From DASPKM01 sp963817075 (GTDB taxonomy: Bacteria > Bacteroidota > Bacteroidia > Chitinophagales > Chitinophagaceae), in assembly GCA_963817075.1 (NCBI GenBank), contig CAWFMT010000007.1, positions 397,900-461,899 of the forward strand: a DNA stretch of 64,000 nt, read 5' to 3'. Position numbers and translations under genes: made by a program. Below, in pieces: positions 7,814 through 18,026 of this stretch; position 1 is the stretch's first letter; each line of letters begins with the position of its first letter. The notes under the pieces are model-generated. The model saw only the letters and a list, made by a program, of their open reading frames with translations. It searched no databases and was not told the DNA's origin.

Positions 7814-10800
7814 TTATTTCCGGATTTGGCCTTTTTTCAACTCAATGATTCGAGCGCTATCGTTATTCAAAGCCAAAAGAAAGGTTTGAATTCTGTTTGC
7901 TATCCTAATCTGCTGAACATGCCTTGCCTGACCTTTGATCCTTAGTCCATTTAATTCCTGAGTTTCAAATTGTCCATTGCCTTTATTGATCAACAGAGTT
8001 CCGAAATCTGCATCATATCGGCCCATTTCAATATTATTCTCATAATAATTGCCAACAAGCAAAATGTCGGAAAGTGAATCATTGTTTGCATCAACAGACA
8101 CTGCATCGCGGAAAGAAGTAAACTGCGCTCCGGGAGGAAGCGGTTGCAGATTAAATTCAAGATTCCCATTATTAATGAGAACTGAATTTGCAAAATAATC
8201 CGCTGTTAATAGGCTGGACGCTTTTAATTTGGCAGCAGGAAAGATATTTGTCAACGATGCCTTTGCAAAATCTTCAGCGTAAAGAAATTTCTTTTTAAGA
8301 CCGGGCATCTGTTTTTCTAATTCTGTTTTACTTGCAAATGGTATTTGTTTTCCCTGGAGATAATAAGTAAGAACCTGGTCCTTCTTACCGTTTTCATCAA
8401 AATCGAAATAGTAAAGATTAACTGGTTCTTCGGTGGAGGTTTTTAGGCGACTGTTAAGACCCAAATTGCCTGCAACAAGATCAATATCACCATCGTTATC
8501 AAGATCCGCGGGATAAATAAAATTCCACCATCCCTTTTTTTCAGTCAATGATTTTTTTTGGAATCCGTTTCCGGTATTGAGAAAGGCCACCAACTGGCCC
8601 CATTCCAGACTTAGAAGAAGATCTTTCTTTCCATTCTTATCAAGATCAAACCACAAAGCCTGCGTAACAAAACCAACTCTTGAAAGCTCCTGTGCATTTG
8701 CTTCAGTAACATCCTTGAATTTTCCTGTTCCATCGTTTTGCAAGAGGTAAGAAGCTGGTGTAACTCCATAATCCCAGGGAACAGCCCTCCCCCCAAGGAA
8801 AATGTCCATGTGTCCATCACCATTGAAATCAAATGGTTCAATACATGAAAATGTTTGAAAGAGCTGATCGAAGGAATTCAACTTTCGCACAAGAAGACCT
8901 TTTCCATCATTCAAATAAACTCTCGGCAAAAGATATTCTTCGGATCCATAAAATTCGTTGCCTCCACTTGCCACCACCAGGTCAATGGCGTCATCATTAT
9001 TTACGTCTACCCAGCATGCATCAACATCTTCATAGGTGCTATCATTGTCGATAGCTGGTTGATGAGATCTTATGAATTTGCCAGAAGCATTCTGAATAAA
9101 AATGGCACTTTTTGTTCCTCTTGACGATCCTAGGAAAACATCGTCCAGTCCGTCGCGATTTATATCTGCAACTGCCAGTGCTGGTCCCTCCGTTGAAACC
9201 ATGTGAGGAATCAAGGGCTCTCTGTCAAATTCGGCAAACCGATTTTCTTTATGAAGAAAACCGAATCCAACTTCACCAGAAATATCCTTGGCGGGATTGG
9301 AATTATTATTTGAAAAAGATGAGAGCACTGAATAATCAAATACAGGAAGACCAGATTTGTAGCTCAGGCTGATTTTATTTCGATCGCCGGTTTTAAGTCG
9401 CTGATAGGTATTATCTGGCCATACCAATAATGCTGAATCAGGAGTGACCTGACTTAAACCTACATGAAGGGGAATTTCCATGCTTGATTGAAAACCATGT
9501 ACCTGATACTTTTCATATGATTGGACTTTGTCTTTTTTAAAAAAATATAGCCTGGCTCCAACTGCATTAATATTTCCTGGCGGTCCCTGCAAACGGTACT
9601 GCGCGAAATCCTTATCCTTCCTGTCATTGCACTTATTATTATATAGCAGCACTGATTGATCAATATTATTGACTACAATATCAAGGTCGCCATCATTGTC
9701 AAAATCCGCGTAAGCTGCACCATTCGAGTAGGATGACACATTTAGATTGATCTGATTTCCTACATCGGAAAATGCAAGGTCGCCTTGATTACGATAAAAT
9801 TTGTTGGGTATTTTAATCTGTGGGAGTTTATCAATAAGGCCGAGATCAATCTCATTTCCTTTCTCTAAGTTTACTGATTCCTGGATCTGCCTGTTGGAAA
9901 CATAATTTATATAGTCCATGTCATTCATCCGCTTCGGAATACCGTTTGAGATGAAAAGATCTTTTAATCCATCATTGTCAAAATCCATCCAGAGTGGTGC
10001 CCATGACCAATCCGTGGCGGCTACACCAGAATACAGACCGACCTCACTGAAAATTCCCCCCTTGTGATTAAGCTGAAGATTATTCCTCGTGTACTGAAAA
10101 TCATAACCAAAGGCGATTTTCTGAAAGAAGATATCGTACTCATAACCTCCTAAGGATCGTTTTAAAACATAAGGATCTTCAGGAAGCATGTCGACCGAGA
10201 TAATTTCAGGGTATCCATCGTTATTTGCATCAGCGGCATCAACACCCATCGTGTATTGACTTGTATGCATAAAAAATTTACTTGATTCTTCCTGGAACTT
10301 TCCGTTTTTCTGATTGATATATAAGTAGTCGTTCTCGTGAAAATCGTTCCCAATATATATGTCAGGATAGCCATCAAGGTTGATATCGGTAATCGCGATG
10401 CCCAATCCATAGCCAATGATGGAACTATTGATACCGCATTCTTTTGTAATGTCCTTAAATTTGGTTCCATCATTTTTATATAGTCGATCTCCACTTATTT
10501 CACTATACGTACCAATGAAATTTTTGCGTTCAGCAAAGCTTCCATTTTCATGCTTCGCATGATTCAATAAAAACATGTCAAGATCTCCATCCAGATCATA
10601 ATCGAAGAAAGCAGATTGAGTGCTAAAACCTGAAAAGTCAAGGCCATATTCTGCAGACATTTCTTTATATGTGGGAATATTATTTTTATCCAATCCCTGA
10701 CAGACGAGCAATTGATTATGCCCTTGTAAATGTTCCAGCTTACTAACTCTGCAAACGTAAATGTCAAGCAGGCCATCATTATTAATATCAACAACCGATA

Positions 10801-11164
10801 CTCCAGTATGCCAGCCTTTATCTTGCGGAATCTTTGCGGCGACAGTTACATCTTTAAATTTCAGTTCACCGGAATTTAGATACAATTTATTTTCGCCCTG
10901 GTTAGAAGCGAAGAATACGTCTATCAATCCGTCATTATTAAAATCGCCTGCACCAACGCCGGAACCATTATAGAAATACATGTACTTGAATAAATTGAAC
11001 TCCTGGGTATTTTCAAGTTTATTGCTGAAATCAAGTCCCGTTTCTTTACTCTCCAGTACATCAAACAAAGAATTCTCCTGCACTTTGTTTTTGCAGCCTG
11101 ATAATATCAGGAGCCCAAGTGCGGCACTGATCAAACCATATCTTGTCTTCAATTTTGGCATCAA
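7814..11164 (-). CDS. FG-GAP/VCBS repeat lipoprotein with ASPIC/UnbV domain (paralogue 1)
   Basis: A 1,116-residue surface lipoprotein. The signal peptide ends at a lipobox, LILSGC, with Cys24 as the lipid-modified residue. The body is a chain of FG-GAP/VCBS beta-propeller repeats carrying Ca-binding D-x-D/N-x-D-G motifs (DFNNDGLID, DINNDGLLD, DANNDGYPE, DLDNDGDID). In the middle lies a UnbV/ASPIC module (INAVGARLYFFKKDK ... GFQSSMEIPLHVGL ... LVWPDN). The architecture resembles the CRTAC1 family. It is the last of three such genes in the minus-strand locus and the most diverged; it shares no long nucleotide identity with the other two. It starts 26 bp after the next gene. Role inferred: outer-surface binding partner of the SusCD transporter. 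Confidence 0.85.
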   Translation of the reverse strand: MMPKLKTRYGLISAALGLLILSGCKNKVQENSLFDVLESKETGLDFSNKLENTQEFNLFKYMYFYNGSGVGAGDFNNDGLIDVFFASNQGENKLYLNSGELKFKDVTVAAKIPQDKGWHTGVSVVDINNDGLLDIYVCRVSKLEHLQGHNQLLVCQGLDKNNIPTYKEMSAEYGLDFSGFSTQSAFFDYDLDGDLDMFLLNHAKHENGSFAERKNFIGTYSEISGDRLYKNDGTKFKDITKECGINSSIIGYGLGIAITDINLDGYPDIYIGNDFHENDYLYINQKNGKFQEESSKFFMHTSQYTMGVDAADANNDGYPEIISVDMLPEDPYVLKRSLGGYEYDIFFQKIAFGYDFQYTRNNLQLNHKGGIFSEVGLYSGVAATDWSWAPLWMDFDNDGLKDLFISNGIPKRMNDMDYINYVSNRQIQESVNLEKGNEIDLGLIDKLPQIKIPNKFYRNQGDLAFSDVGNQINLNVSSYSNGAAYADFDNDGDLDIVVNNIDQSVLLYNNKCNDRKDKDFAQYRLQGPPGNINAVGARLYFFKKDKVQSYEKYQVHGFQSSMEIPLHVGLSQVTPDSALLVWPDNTYQRLKTGDRNKISLSYKSGLPVFDYSVLSSFSNNNSNPAKDISGEVGFGFLHKENRFAEFDREPLIPHMVSTEGPALAVADINRDGLDDVFLGSSRGTKSAIFIQNASGKFIRSHQPAIDNDSTYEDVDACWVDVNNDDAIDLVVASGGNEFYGSEEYLLPRVYLNDGKGLLVRKLNSFDQLFQTFSCIEPFDFNGDGHMDIFLGGRAVPWDYGVTPASYLLQNDGTGKFKDVTEANAQELSRVGFVTQALWFDLDKNGKKDLLLSLEWGQLVAFLNTGNGFQKKSLTEKKGWWNFIYPADLDNDGDIDLVAGNLGLNSRLKTSTEEPVNLYYFDFDENGKKDQVLTYYLQGKQIPFASKTELEKQMPGLKKKFLYAEDFAKASLTNIFPAAKLKASSLLTADYFANSVLINNGNLEFNLQPLPPGAQFTSFRDAVSVDANNDSLSDILLVGNYYENNIEMGRYDADFGTLLINKGNGQFETQELNGLRIKGQARHVQQIRIANRIQTFLLALNNDSARIIELKKGQIRK

Positions 11165-11187
11165 GACTAAAATTGTCTTTTAAGTTT

Positions 11188-13182
11188 CTATTATTTTAAT
11201 CGATAGAGAGCAGGGTAATTATCATTGCGAAGGACGAGTATGTACCTGTTTGTTCCTCCCTTCACCTCGGCGATGTCACGCACCTCTCCCGTTACCTTGA
11301 GGCCTGTGCGACTCGCTTCTTCCCGTCTGAACATTCCATTGCCACTGTTGACCAGCACTTCCCCATAGCTTCCATCCAACCGTCCGAACTGTGGCGGATA
11401 GCCAAACTGGTTGCCCCCTACGATCATGTCCAACCTGCCATCTCCATTGATATCCGTCAGCCGAACCGCATTGACACTCGAGAGCTGCACCGCCGTCGCC
11501 ATCCGCTCTACCTTGAACTTGCCTTCTCCTTCATTGATCGCCACGCAACTGCTGGCATAATTAAACTCCCTGACCACGGCCCCCTTCATCATCTCTGCGC
11601 TGAACAACTCCTGGATCGACTTGCGCGCAAACTGCTCATGGCGCAGATTCTGCTTCTTGAGCACCGGCAACTGCTCCTGCATCTCCTGCTTCAAAAACAC
11701 CGGCATGTCCCGGCCCTCTATACTGCGCGTCAGCACCTTGTCGATACTGCCGTTCTGATCAAAATCCTTCATCCACAACCGGACCGGTGACTCTTGCCTT
11801 GGATGCAGGTAAAAATTCTCTCCGAGATTGCCCAACACCAGGTCCTGCCTGCCATCTCCGTTCACATCACCCGACACCACCGTCTGCCACCACCCTTGCA
11901 TCCCCTGCAGGTTACTCTTCACTTCCACGAACCGGTCTTTACTCCACGAAAAGATCCGCGGACTCATCCACTCCCCCACGATCACCAACTCCCGCTTCCC
12001 ATCTCCACTTACATCCGACCAGACCGCCCCCGTCACCATCCCGATACTGCTGATCTCTTTATTATGTACTGCTGCCAGGTCCCTGAACCTGCCCTTCCCA
12101 TCATTGACATACACATAGCTCAACGGACTCACACCATACTGCTGCGGCAGACTGCGGCTCCCTACAAAAAGATCCTGGTCTCCATCACCGTCAAAGTCTT
12201 CTGCTATGGCCACTCCCGTATTGCTCTCGTTGCCCGGGAAGGCACTCACGTCCAGCGTAAAACCTCCCTTGCCATCATTGCGGTACAACCGGTGCTGCAA
12301 CTCCCGGCTCGCGCCCGTCCGGTGATTGCCACCCGACCCTATGAACAGGTCAAGGTCTCTGTCCCCATCGCTATCGAAAAATAAAACTGCTACCTCTTCA
12401 AAATCAGTATAGCCCTCCAGGCCTTTTTGCAGGCTCCGTTCAAAACCTCCTGACTTATTCTGCACATACAACTGCCCACCCTGGCCCGCTGCACCTCCTA
12501 TATAAATATCCTCCAGTCCATCTGCGTTCACATCCCCCACCGCCGACTTCGGACCCTGCCGTGACAGCAGCTCCGGTATGTTGCGCTCGTAATAAAAATC
12601 TACATGATCATCCTCCTGGTGCTTTACAAATCCACTCTCCACTGCCTCCAACAGCAAGCCTTGCGGACTGATTGTTGACTGTTCCTGTCCTATGTTGCCC
12701 TTCACTGCTTCGGACTGCCGGACCACATAGAGCTGGTCTACGCCCGGGCTCCGGTACACCGACCGGCTGCCATCGGGCCAGCTCACCACCATGGAATCCA
12801 CCTTCTCTGCACTACCCAGCCCGATCACCAACTGGTAATCCACCGACGACTGAAAGCCGCGGCTCGGGACCTGCTCCCGGTAATACACAACCGAATCCCG
12901 GTACACCCGAACCTTGGCTCCGATCCCAAAGGTGTTCTTGCCACTCCCTTGAAGCTTCACCGAAATATAATGATGGCCGTTCACTGACCGCGAATGGTTC
13001 TGGTACACAAAGGCCGGCTGGTTCTCGTTATTGATCACCAGGTCAAGGTCACCGTCATTATCAAGGTCCCCATAAGCCGCTCCGTTTGAAAAACTGGGCT
13101 CCCCAAATCCCCAAGCCTCCCCCGCATCAGAGAACCGCAGGTCCCCCAGGTTACGGTACGCCTTGTTCGGCATCGCATTGAT
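11188..13182. repeat. Long direct repeat, 3' block, copy 1
   Basis: This 1,995-bp stretch recurs at 14,606-16,600 with a constant offset of 3,418 bp and no difference I could find. It begins 3 bp past the stop codon of paralogue 2 and ends at an abrupt switch inside the codons for IPINAMPNK. It is visibly GC-richer than flanking DNA. Confidence 0.9.
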
Positions 13183-14544
13183 GGGAATCTTCTTCAAAAT
13201 TTCATATACTTCTTCCTGCTGTCCGGTCTCGACCATTTTTTTATATACCTCATTCGAAAAAAAATCCAAAAAATCAAGATTGCCCAAATCTCTATTTACT
13301 CCATTACAAACATAAATATCATTGAAGCCATCATTATCGGCATCGAATAAAAGTCCGGCCCAGCTCCAGTCACTTGCTGCTACTCCGCTATAATTAGATA
13401 TCTCACAAAAAGTTCCATTCTTATTATTAAGCTGCAGTGCATTTCTTACAAATTGCTGATAGAAGCCAGCTTTAAGTTTACTGCGATATAAGTCTACATT
13501 ATCGAAAGTTCCCATTGTCTTCAACCTGTAATCATCTTCAGGAAGCATATCGGTTGTGAAGATCTCGGGAAACCCATCGTTATTAATATCTGCAAGATCG
13601 GTACTCATGGAAGACATGCTGATATGTTCAACCCGATCTTCCAACTCATCTTTGAACGTTCCATTTTTTTGATTGATGTAGAGATAATCACGTTCAATAA
13701 AATCATTACCTATATAAACATCCGGATAGTCATCACCATTTACATCTCCAACTGATACACCCAATCCAAAACTTATAAGGCTTGTATGAATTCCTGTGCT
13801 CTGAGTTACTTCAGTGAAAAAATTATTATCGTTTCTAAAAAGTTTGTTTCCACCTCCTTTAAGGTTCGCATCAACCTTCCATTCCTTTTCAGGTTTATCC
13901 CTCATGTTAGCATAATTCAAAGAGCTAAATGGAATGGGACTGTTATTGATCATGAAGCAATCCAGATCACCATCAAGATCATAATCAAAAAATGAAACTT
14001 GCGTGGTGTAGGCCGAGATAGCCAGCCCATATTGCGATGCTGATTCTGTAAAACTCAGGTCCTTGTTGTTGATGTATAATTTATTGCGACGGTTGCCTGT
14101 CTTCATCTGACCTGAATTACAAACATAGATGTCAAGCCAGCCATCAGCATTTACATCTGCAAACACTGCTCCTGTGCTCCACATCCCATCCTGCTTCATT
14201 CCACTGCCGGCCGTGATGTCTGTGAACTCCCAGCTTGCGGTGCCGTCTGACTTCTTGCCCTTGTTCAGGTATAATTTATTGTCGGCGGTATTGGAGGTAA
14301 GAAATATATCGGCATAGCCATCATTGTTCACATCGCCCAATGCTACTCCGCCTCCATTATAAAAATTGCGGAAATAAAAACTGTTCTCAATCTTGCCATC
14401 CTCTACTTTGTTGATGAACTCTACTCCCGTACCAGTCATCTTCTCGAAGAGAGCTGGATGATCTTTTTTTCCAGACTTGCAGGAACAACAAAGCAACCAT
14501 ACGAATAGAGTTGTATTACTTATGTATGCAATTATTTTTATCAT
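11191..14544 (-). CDS. FG-GAP/VCBS repeat lipoprotein with ASPIC/UnbV domain (paralogue 2, mosaic)
   Basis: A 1,117-residue lipoprotein-type protein (short hydrophobic start, then CCSCKSGKK). Domain order as in its neighbours: FG-GAP repeats, a UnbV/ASPIC module around residues 530-620 (GIGAKVRVYRDS ... RGFQSSVDYQLVIGLG ... VVSWPDGS), and more FG-GAP repeats. The gene is a mosaic with the gene at 14,609. The 3' 1,995 bp appear identical, a 517-bp 5' block differs at three sites I found, and the 754 bp between them (residues about 203-454) have diverged. Base composition changes at the borders: a 60-base sample in the 3' block (11,821-11,880) has 36 G/C, against 16 in the central part (13,261-13,320). 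The signal peptide lies outside the shared region. Ligand unknown. Confidence 0.85.
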   Translation of the reverse strand: MIKIIAYISNTTLFVWLLCCSCKSGKKDHPALFEKMTGTGVEFINKVEDGKIENSFYFRNFYNGGGVALGDVNNDGYADIFLTSNTADNKLYLNKGKKSDGTASWEFTDITAGSGMKQDGMWSTGAVFADVNADGWLDIYVCNSGQMKTGNRRNKLYINNKDLSFTESASQYGLAISAYTTQVSFFDYDLDGDLDCFMINNSPIPFSSLNYANMRDKPEKEWKVDANLKGGGNKLFRNDNNFFTEVTQSTGIHTSLISFGLGVSVGDVNGDDYPDVYIGNDFIERDYLYINQKNGTFKDELEDRVEHISMSSMSTDLADINNDGFPEIFTTDMLPEDDYRLKTMGTFDNVDLYRSKLKAGFYQQFVRNALQLNNKNGTFCEISNYSGVAASDWSWAGLLFDADNDGFNDIYVCNGVNRDLGNLDFLDFFSNEVYKKMVETGQQEEVYEILKKIPINAMPNKAYRNLGDLRFSDAGEAWGFGEPSFSNGAAYGDLDNDGDLDLVINNENQPAFVYQNHSRSVNGHHYISVKLQGSGKNTFGIGAKVRVYRDSVVYYREQVPSRGFQSSVDYQLVIGLGSAEKVDSMVVSWPDGSRSVYRSPGVDQLYVVRQSEAVKGNIGQEQSTISPQGLLLEAVESGFVKHQEDDHVDFYYERNIPELLSRQGPKSAVGDVNADGLEDIYIGGAAGQGGQLYVQNKSGGFERSLQKGLEGYTDFEEVAVLFFDSDGDRDLDLFIGSGGNHRTGASRELQHRLYRNDGKGGFTLDVSAFPGNESNTGVAIAEDFDGDGDQDLFVGSRSLPQQYGVSPLSYVYVNDGKGRFRDLAAVHNKEISSIGMVTGAVWSDVSGDGKRELVIVGEWMSPRIFSWSKDRFVEVKSNLQGMQGWWQTVVSGDVNGDGRQDLVLGNLGENFYLHPRQESPVRLWMKDFDQNGSIDKVLTRSIEGRDMPVFLKQEMQEQLPVLKKQNLRHEQFARKSIQELFSAEMMKGAVVREFNYASSCVAINEGEGKFKVERMATAVQLSSVNAVRLTDINGDGRLDMIVGGNQFGYPPQFGRLDGSYGEVLVNSGNGMFRREEASRTGLKVTGEVRDIAEVKGGTNRYILVLRNDNYPALYRLK
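13937..14453. repeat. Direct repeat, 5' block, copy 1
   Basis: A 517-bp stretch matching 17,355-17,871 at the same 3,418-bp offset. I see three substitutions (around 14,239, 14,345 and 14,350), all apparently silent. It covers the N-terminal propeller repeats just after the signal peptide. Confidence 0.88.
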
Positions 14545-14550
14545 ATTGCT

Positions 14551-14595
14551 ACATAATGAACAAGTGCATTCACTTGATCAACCTATTCATTATGT
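14551..14595. promoter_or_regulatory. Nested palindrome between paralogues 2 and 3
   Basis: ACATAATGAA (14,551-14,560) pairs with TTCATTATGT (14,586-14,595), and inside it CAAGTG pairs with CACTTG (14,561-14,566 and 14,571-14,576). A run of T follows on the plus strand only. It fills most of the 64-bp gap between the two duplicated genes and may affect transcript processing or stop antisense transcription. Confidence 0.45.
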
Positions 14596-14605
14596 TTTTT
14601 TGATG

Positions 14606-16600
14606 CTATTATTTTAATCGATAGAGAGCAGGGTAATTATCATTGCGAAGGACGAGTATGTACCTGTTTGTTCCTCCCTTCACCTCGGCGATGTCACGCA
14701 CCTCTCCCGTTACCTTGAGGCCTGTGCGACTCGCTTCTTCCCGTCTGAACATTCCATTGCCACTGTTGACCAGCACTTCCCCATAGCTTCCATCCAACCG
14801 TCCGAACTGTGGCGGATAGCCAAACTGGTTGCCCCCTACGATCATGTCCAACCTGCCATCTCCATTGATATCCGTCAGCCGAACCGCATTGACACTCGAG
14901 AGCTGCACCGCCGTCGCCATCCGCTCTACCTTGAACTTGCCTTCTCCTTCATTGATCGCCACGCAACTGCTGGCATAATTAAACTCCCTGACCACGGCCC
15001 CCTTCATCATCTCTGCGCTGAACAACTCCTGGATCGACTTGCGCGCAAACTGCTCATGGCGCAGATTCTGCTTCTTGAGCACCGGCAACTGCTCCTGCAT
15101 CTCCTGCTTCAAAAACACCGGCATGTCCCGGCCCTCTATACTGCGCGTCAGCACCTTGTCGATACTGCCGTTCTGATCAAAATCCTTCATCCACAACCGG
15201 ACCGGTGACTCTTGCCTTGGATGCAGGTAAAAATTCTCTCCGAGATTGCCCAACACCAGGTCCTGCCTGCCATCTCCGTTCACATCACCCGACACCACCG
15301 TCTGCCACCACCCTTGCATCCCCTGCAGGTTACTCTTCACTTCCACGAACCGGTCTTTACTCCACGAAAAGATCCGCGGACTCATCCACTCCCCCACGAT
15401 CACCAACTCCCGCTTCCCATCTCCACTTACATCCGACCAGACCGCCCCCGTCACCATCCCGATACTGCTGATCTCTTTATTATGTACTGCTGCCAGGTCC
15501 CTGAACCTGCCCTTCCCATCATTGACATACACATAGCTCAACGGACTCACACCATACTGCTGCGGCAGACTGCGGCTCCCTACAAAAAGATCCTGGTCTC
15601 CATCACCGTCAAAGTCTTCTGCTATGGCCACTCCCGTATTGCTCTCGTTGCCCGGGAAGGCACTCACGTCCAGCGTAAAACCTCCCTTGCCATCATTGCG
15701 GTACAACCGGTGCTGCAACTCCCGGCTCGCGCCCGTCCGGTGATTGCCACCCGACCCTATGAACAGGTCAAGGTCTCTGTCCCCATCGCTATCGAAAAAT
15801 AAAACTGCTACCTCTTCAAAATCAGTATAGCCCTCCAGGCCTTTTTGCAGGCTCCGTTCAAAACCTCCTGACTTATTCTGCACATACAACTGCCCACCCT
15901 GGCCCGCTGCACCTCCTATATAAATATCCTCCAGTCCATCTGCGTTCACATCCCCCACCGCCGACTTCGGACCCTGCCGTGACAGCAGCTCCGGTATGTT
16001 GCGCTCGTAATAAAAATCTACATGATCATCCTCCTGGTGCTTTACAAATCCACTCTCCACTGCCTCCAACAGCAAGCCTTGCGGACTGATTGTTGACTGT
16101 TCCTGTCCTATGTTGCCCTTCACTGCTTCGGACTGCCGGACCACATAGAGCTGGTCTACGCCCGGGCTCCGGTACACCGACCGGCTGCCATCGGGCCAGC
16201 TCACCACCATGGAATCCACCTTCTCTGCACTACCCAGCCCGATCACCAACTGGTAATCCACCGACGACTGAAAGCCGCGGCTCGGGACCTGCTCCCGGTA
16301 ATACACAACCGAATCCCGGTACACCCGAACCTTGGCTCCGATCCCAAAGGTGTTCTTGCCACTCCCTTGAAGCTTCACCGAAATATAATGATGGCCGTTC
16401 ACTGACCGCGAATGGTTCTGGTACACAAAGGCCGGCTGGTTCTCGTTATTGATCACCAGGTCAAGGTCACCGTCATTATCAAGGTCCCCATAAGCCGCTC
16501 CGTTTGAAAAACTGGGCTCCCCAAATCCCCAAGCCTCCCCCGCATCAGAGAACCGCAGGTCCCCCAGGTTACGGTACGCCTTGTTCGGCATCGCATTGAT
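14606..16600. repeat. Long direct repeat, 3' block, copy 2
   Basis: Second copy of the 1,995-bp block, covering the C-terminal half of paralogue 3. The translated residues match copy 1 throughout. Confidence 0.9.
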
Positions 16601-17983
16601 CGGGATATGTTTTAGTACGGAGTCCACACTTTCTTTTTCACCAGTAACCACCATGTTCTGTACTACTTCATTTGCGAAAAAATCAATGAAGTCCAGGTTA
16701 GTTACATCGCGGTTCACCCCGTTGCAAACATAGATGTCATTGAAGCCGTCATTATCAGCATCAAAGAACAATGCACCCCAACTCCAATCACTAGCCGAAA
16801 CTCCACTGAAATTTGCTATGTCTGAAAATGTATTATTTCCATTATTCAATTGAAGGCAATTCTTCATGTACTGATGATGAAAGCCTTGCTTTTCTTTTGC
16901 GCGATAAAGATCAAAATTGTCAAATGCTCCTAGTGTCTTAAGGCGATAGTCGCCTTCAGGCAACATATCGGTTGTAAAAATTTCCGAGAAACCATCATTA
17001 TTTATATCAGCTACATCCGCTCCCATTGATGAAAAACTCGCATGACCGAGTTGCACTTCATATTCATCTTTGAACGTTCCATCTTTTTGATTGATGTATA
17101 AATAATCCCTCTCGTATGAATCATTTGAAACAAAAACATCAGGATATCCATCATTGTTTACATCCCCAACAGAAACTCCCAGTCCAAAACTCATAAGGCT
17201 GCCGTGTATTCCAGCTTGTTTTGAAATTTCAACAAATCTTCCGGAATCATTTCTATATAAATGATCACCACCTCCTTTAAGGAAGTCCGCCACCTTCCAC
17301 TCTTGCTCAGGAAGATCACGCCTGTTTGAATATCCAAGTGTGTTGATTGGAACAGGACTGTTATTGATCATGAAGCAATCCAGATCACCATCAAGATCAT
17401 AATCAAAAAATGAAACTTGCGTGGTGTAGGCCGAGATAGCCAGCCCATATTGCGATGCTGATTCTGTAAAACTCAGGTCCTTGTTGTTGATGTATAATTT
17501 ATTGCGACGGTTGCCTGTCTTCATCTGACCTGAATTACAAACATAGATGTCAAGCCAGCCATCAGCATTTACATCTGCAAACACTGCTCCTGTGCTCCAC
17601 ATCCCATCCTGCTTCATTCCACTGCCGGCCGTGATGTCTGTGAACTCCCAGCTTGCTGTGCCGTCTGACTTCTTGCCCTTGTTCAGGTATAATTTATTGT
17701 CGGCGGTATTGGAGGTAAGAAATATATCGGCATAGCCATCATTGTTCACATCGCCCAATGCCACTCCACCTCCATTATAAAAATTGCGGAAATAAAAACT
17801 GTTCTCAATCTTGCCATCCTCTACTTTGTTGATGAACTCTACTCCCGTACCAGTCATCTTCTCGAAGAGAGGTTTGGGTTTATCCTTACAGGCGAATTGA
17901 GAAATAAGAATAAAGAAGACTGCACTGAACTTAACGACAGCTACCCAAGAAGAAAATGATTCAGGATTTGAATGAGATTGCAC
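14609..17983 (-). CDS. FG-GAP/VCBS repeat lipoprotein with ASPIC/UnbV domain (paralogue 3, mosaic)
   Basis: A 1,124-residue paralogue, the first of the three lipoprotein genes after susD. The N-terminal signal segment ends with a lipobox-like SQFAC near residue 32. Shared with paralogue 2: residues LFEKMTGTGVEFINKV up to about residue 210, and everything after about residue 461. The segment between is alignable without gaps but only moderately similar, so it is the variable part. It keeps the FG-GAP calcium motifs (DVNNDGYPDVF, DINNDGFSEIF, DADNDGFNDIY), so both versions should fold the same way. It starts 95 bp after susD, across a hairpin that may act as a terminator or attenuator. Confidence 0.85.
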   Translation of the reverse strand: MQSHSNPESFSSWVAVVKFSAVFFILISQFACKDKPKPLFEKMTGTGVEFINKVEDGKIENSFYFRNFYNGGGVALGDVNNDGYADIFLTSNTADNKLYLNKGKKSDGTASWEFTDITAGSGMKQDGMWSTGAVFADVNADGWLDIYVCNSGQMKTGNRRNKLYINNKDLSFTESASQYGLAISAYTTQVSFFDYDLDGDLDCFMINNSPVPINTLGYSNRRDLPEQEWKVADFLKGGGDHLYRNDSGRFVEISKQAGIHGSLMSFGLGVSVGDVNNDGYPDVFVSNDSYERDYLYINQKDGTFKDEYEVQLGHASFSSMGADVADINNDGFSEIFTTDMLPEGDYRLKTLGAFDNFDLYRAKEKQGFHHQYMKNCLQLNNGNNTFSDIANFSGVSASDWSWGALFFDADNDGFNDIYVCNGVNRDVTNLDFIDFFANEVVQNMVVTGEKESVDSVLKHIPINAMPNKAYRNLGDLRFSDAGEAWGFGEPSFSNGAAYGDLDNDGDLDLVINNENQPAFVYQNHSRSVNGHHYISVKLQGSGKNTFGIGAKVRVYRDSVVYYREQVPSRGFQSSVDYQLVIGLGSAEKVDSMVVSWPDGSRSVYRSPGVDQLYVVRQSEAVKGNIGQEQSTISPQGLLLEAVESGFVKHQEDDHVDFYYERNIPELLSRQGPKSAVGDVNADGLEDIYIGGAAGQGGQLYVQNKSGGFERSLQKGLEGYTDFEEVAVLFFDSDGDRDLDLFIGSGGNHRTGASRELQHRLYRNDGKGGFTLDVSAFPGNESNTGVAIAEDFDGDGDQDLFVGSRSLPQQYGVSPLSYVYVNDGKGRFRDLAAVHNKEISSIGMVTGAVWSDVSGDGKRELVIVGEWMSPRIFSWSKDRFVEVKSNLQGMQGWWQTVVSGDVNGDGRQDLVLGNLGENFYLHPRQESPVRLWMKDFDQNGSIDKVLTRSIEGRDMPVFLKQEMQEQLPVLKKQNLRHEQFARKSIQELFSAEMMKGAVVREFNYASSCVAINEGEGKFKVERMATAVQLSSVNAVRLTDINGDGRLDMIVGGNQFGYPPQFGRLDGSYGEVLVNSGNGMFRREEASRTGLKVTGEVRDIAEVKGGTNRYILVLRNDNYPALYRLK
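17355..17871. repeat. Direct repeat, 5' block, copy 2
   Basis: Second copy of the 517-bp block, in paralogue 3. It stops exactly where the mature protein begins to differ from the signal-peptide region. Confidence 0.88.
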
Positions 17984-18026
17984 GCAGACCCTTTTTAAAA
18001 GTTACTTACAAATGGACTAAAAAGCA

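Noticed and set aside
11794..12384. Open frame of 196 codons on the plus strand (and its twin at 15,212-15,802)
   Set aside because: Antisense to the FG-GAP lipoprotein genes in the GC-rich block; no signal, family or promoter.
12672..13034. Open frame of 120 codons on the plus strand (and its twin at 16,090-16,452)
   Set aside because: Antisense to the same genes, Pro/Ser/Thr-rich composition expected from the opposite strand.
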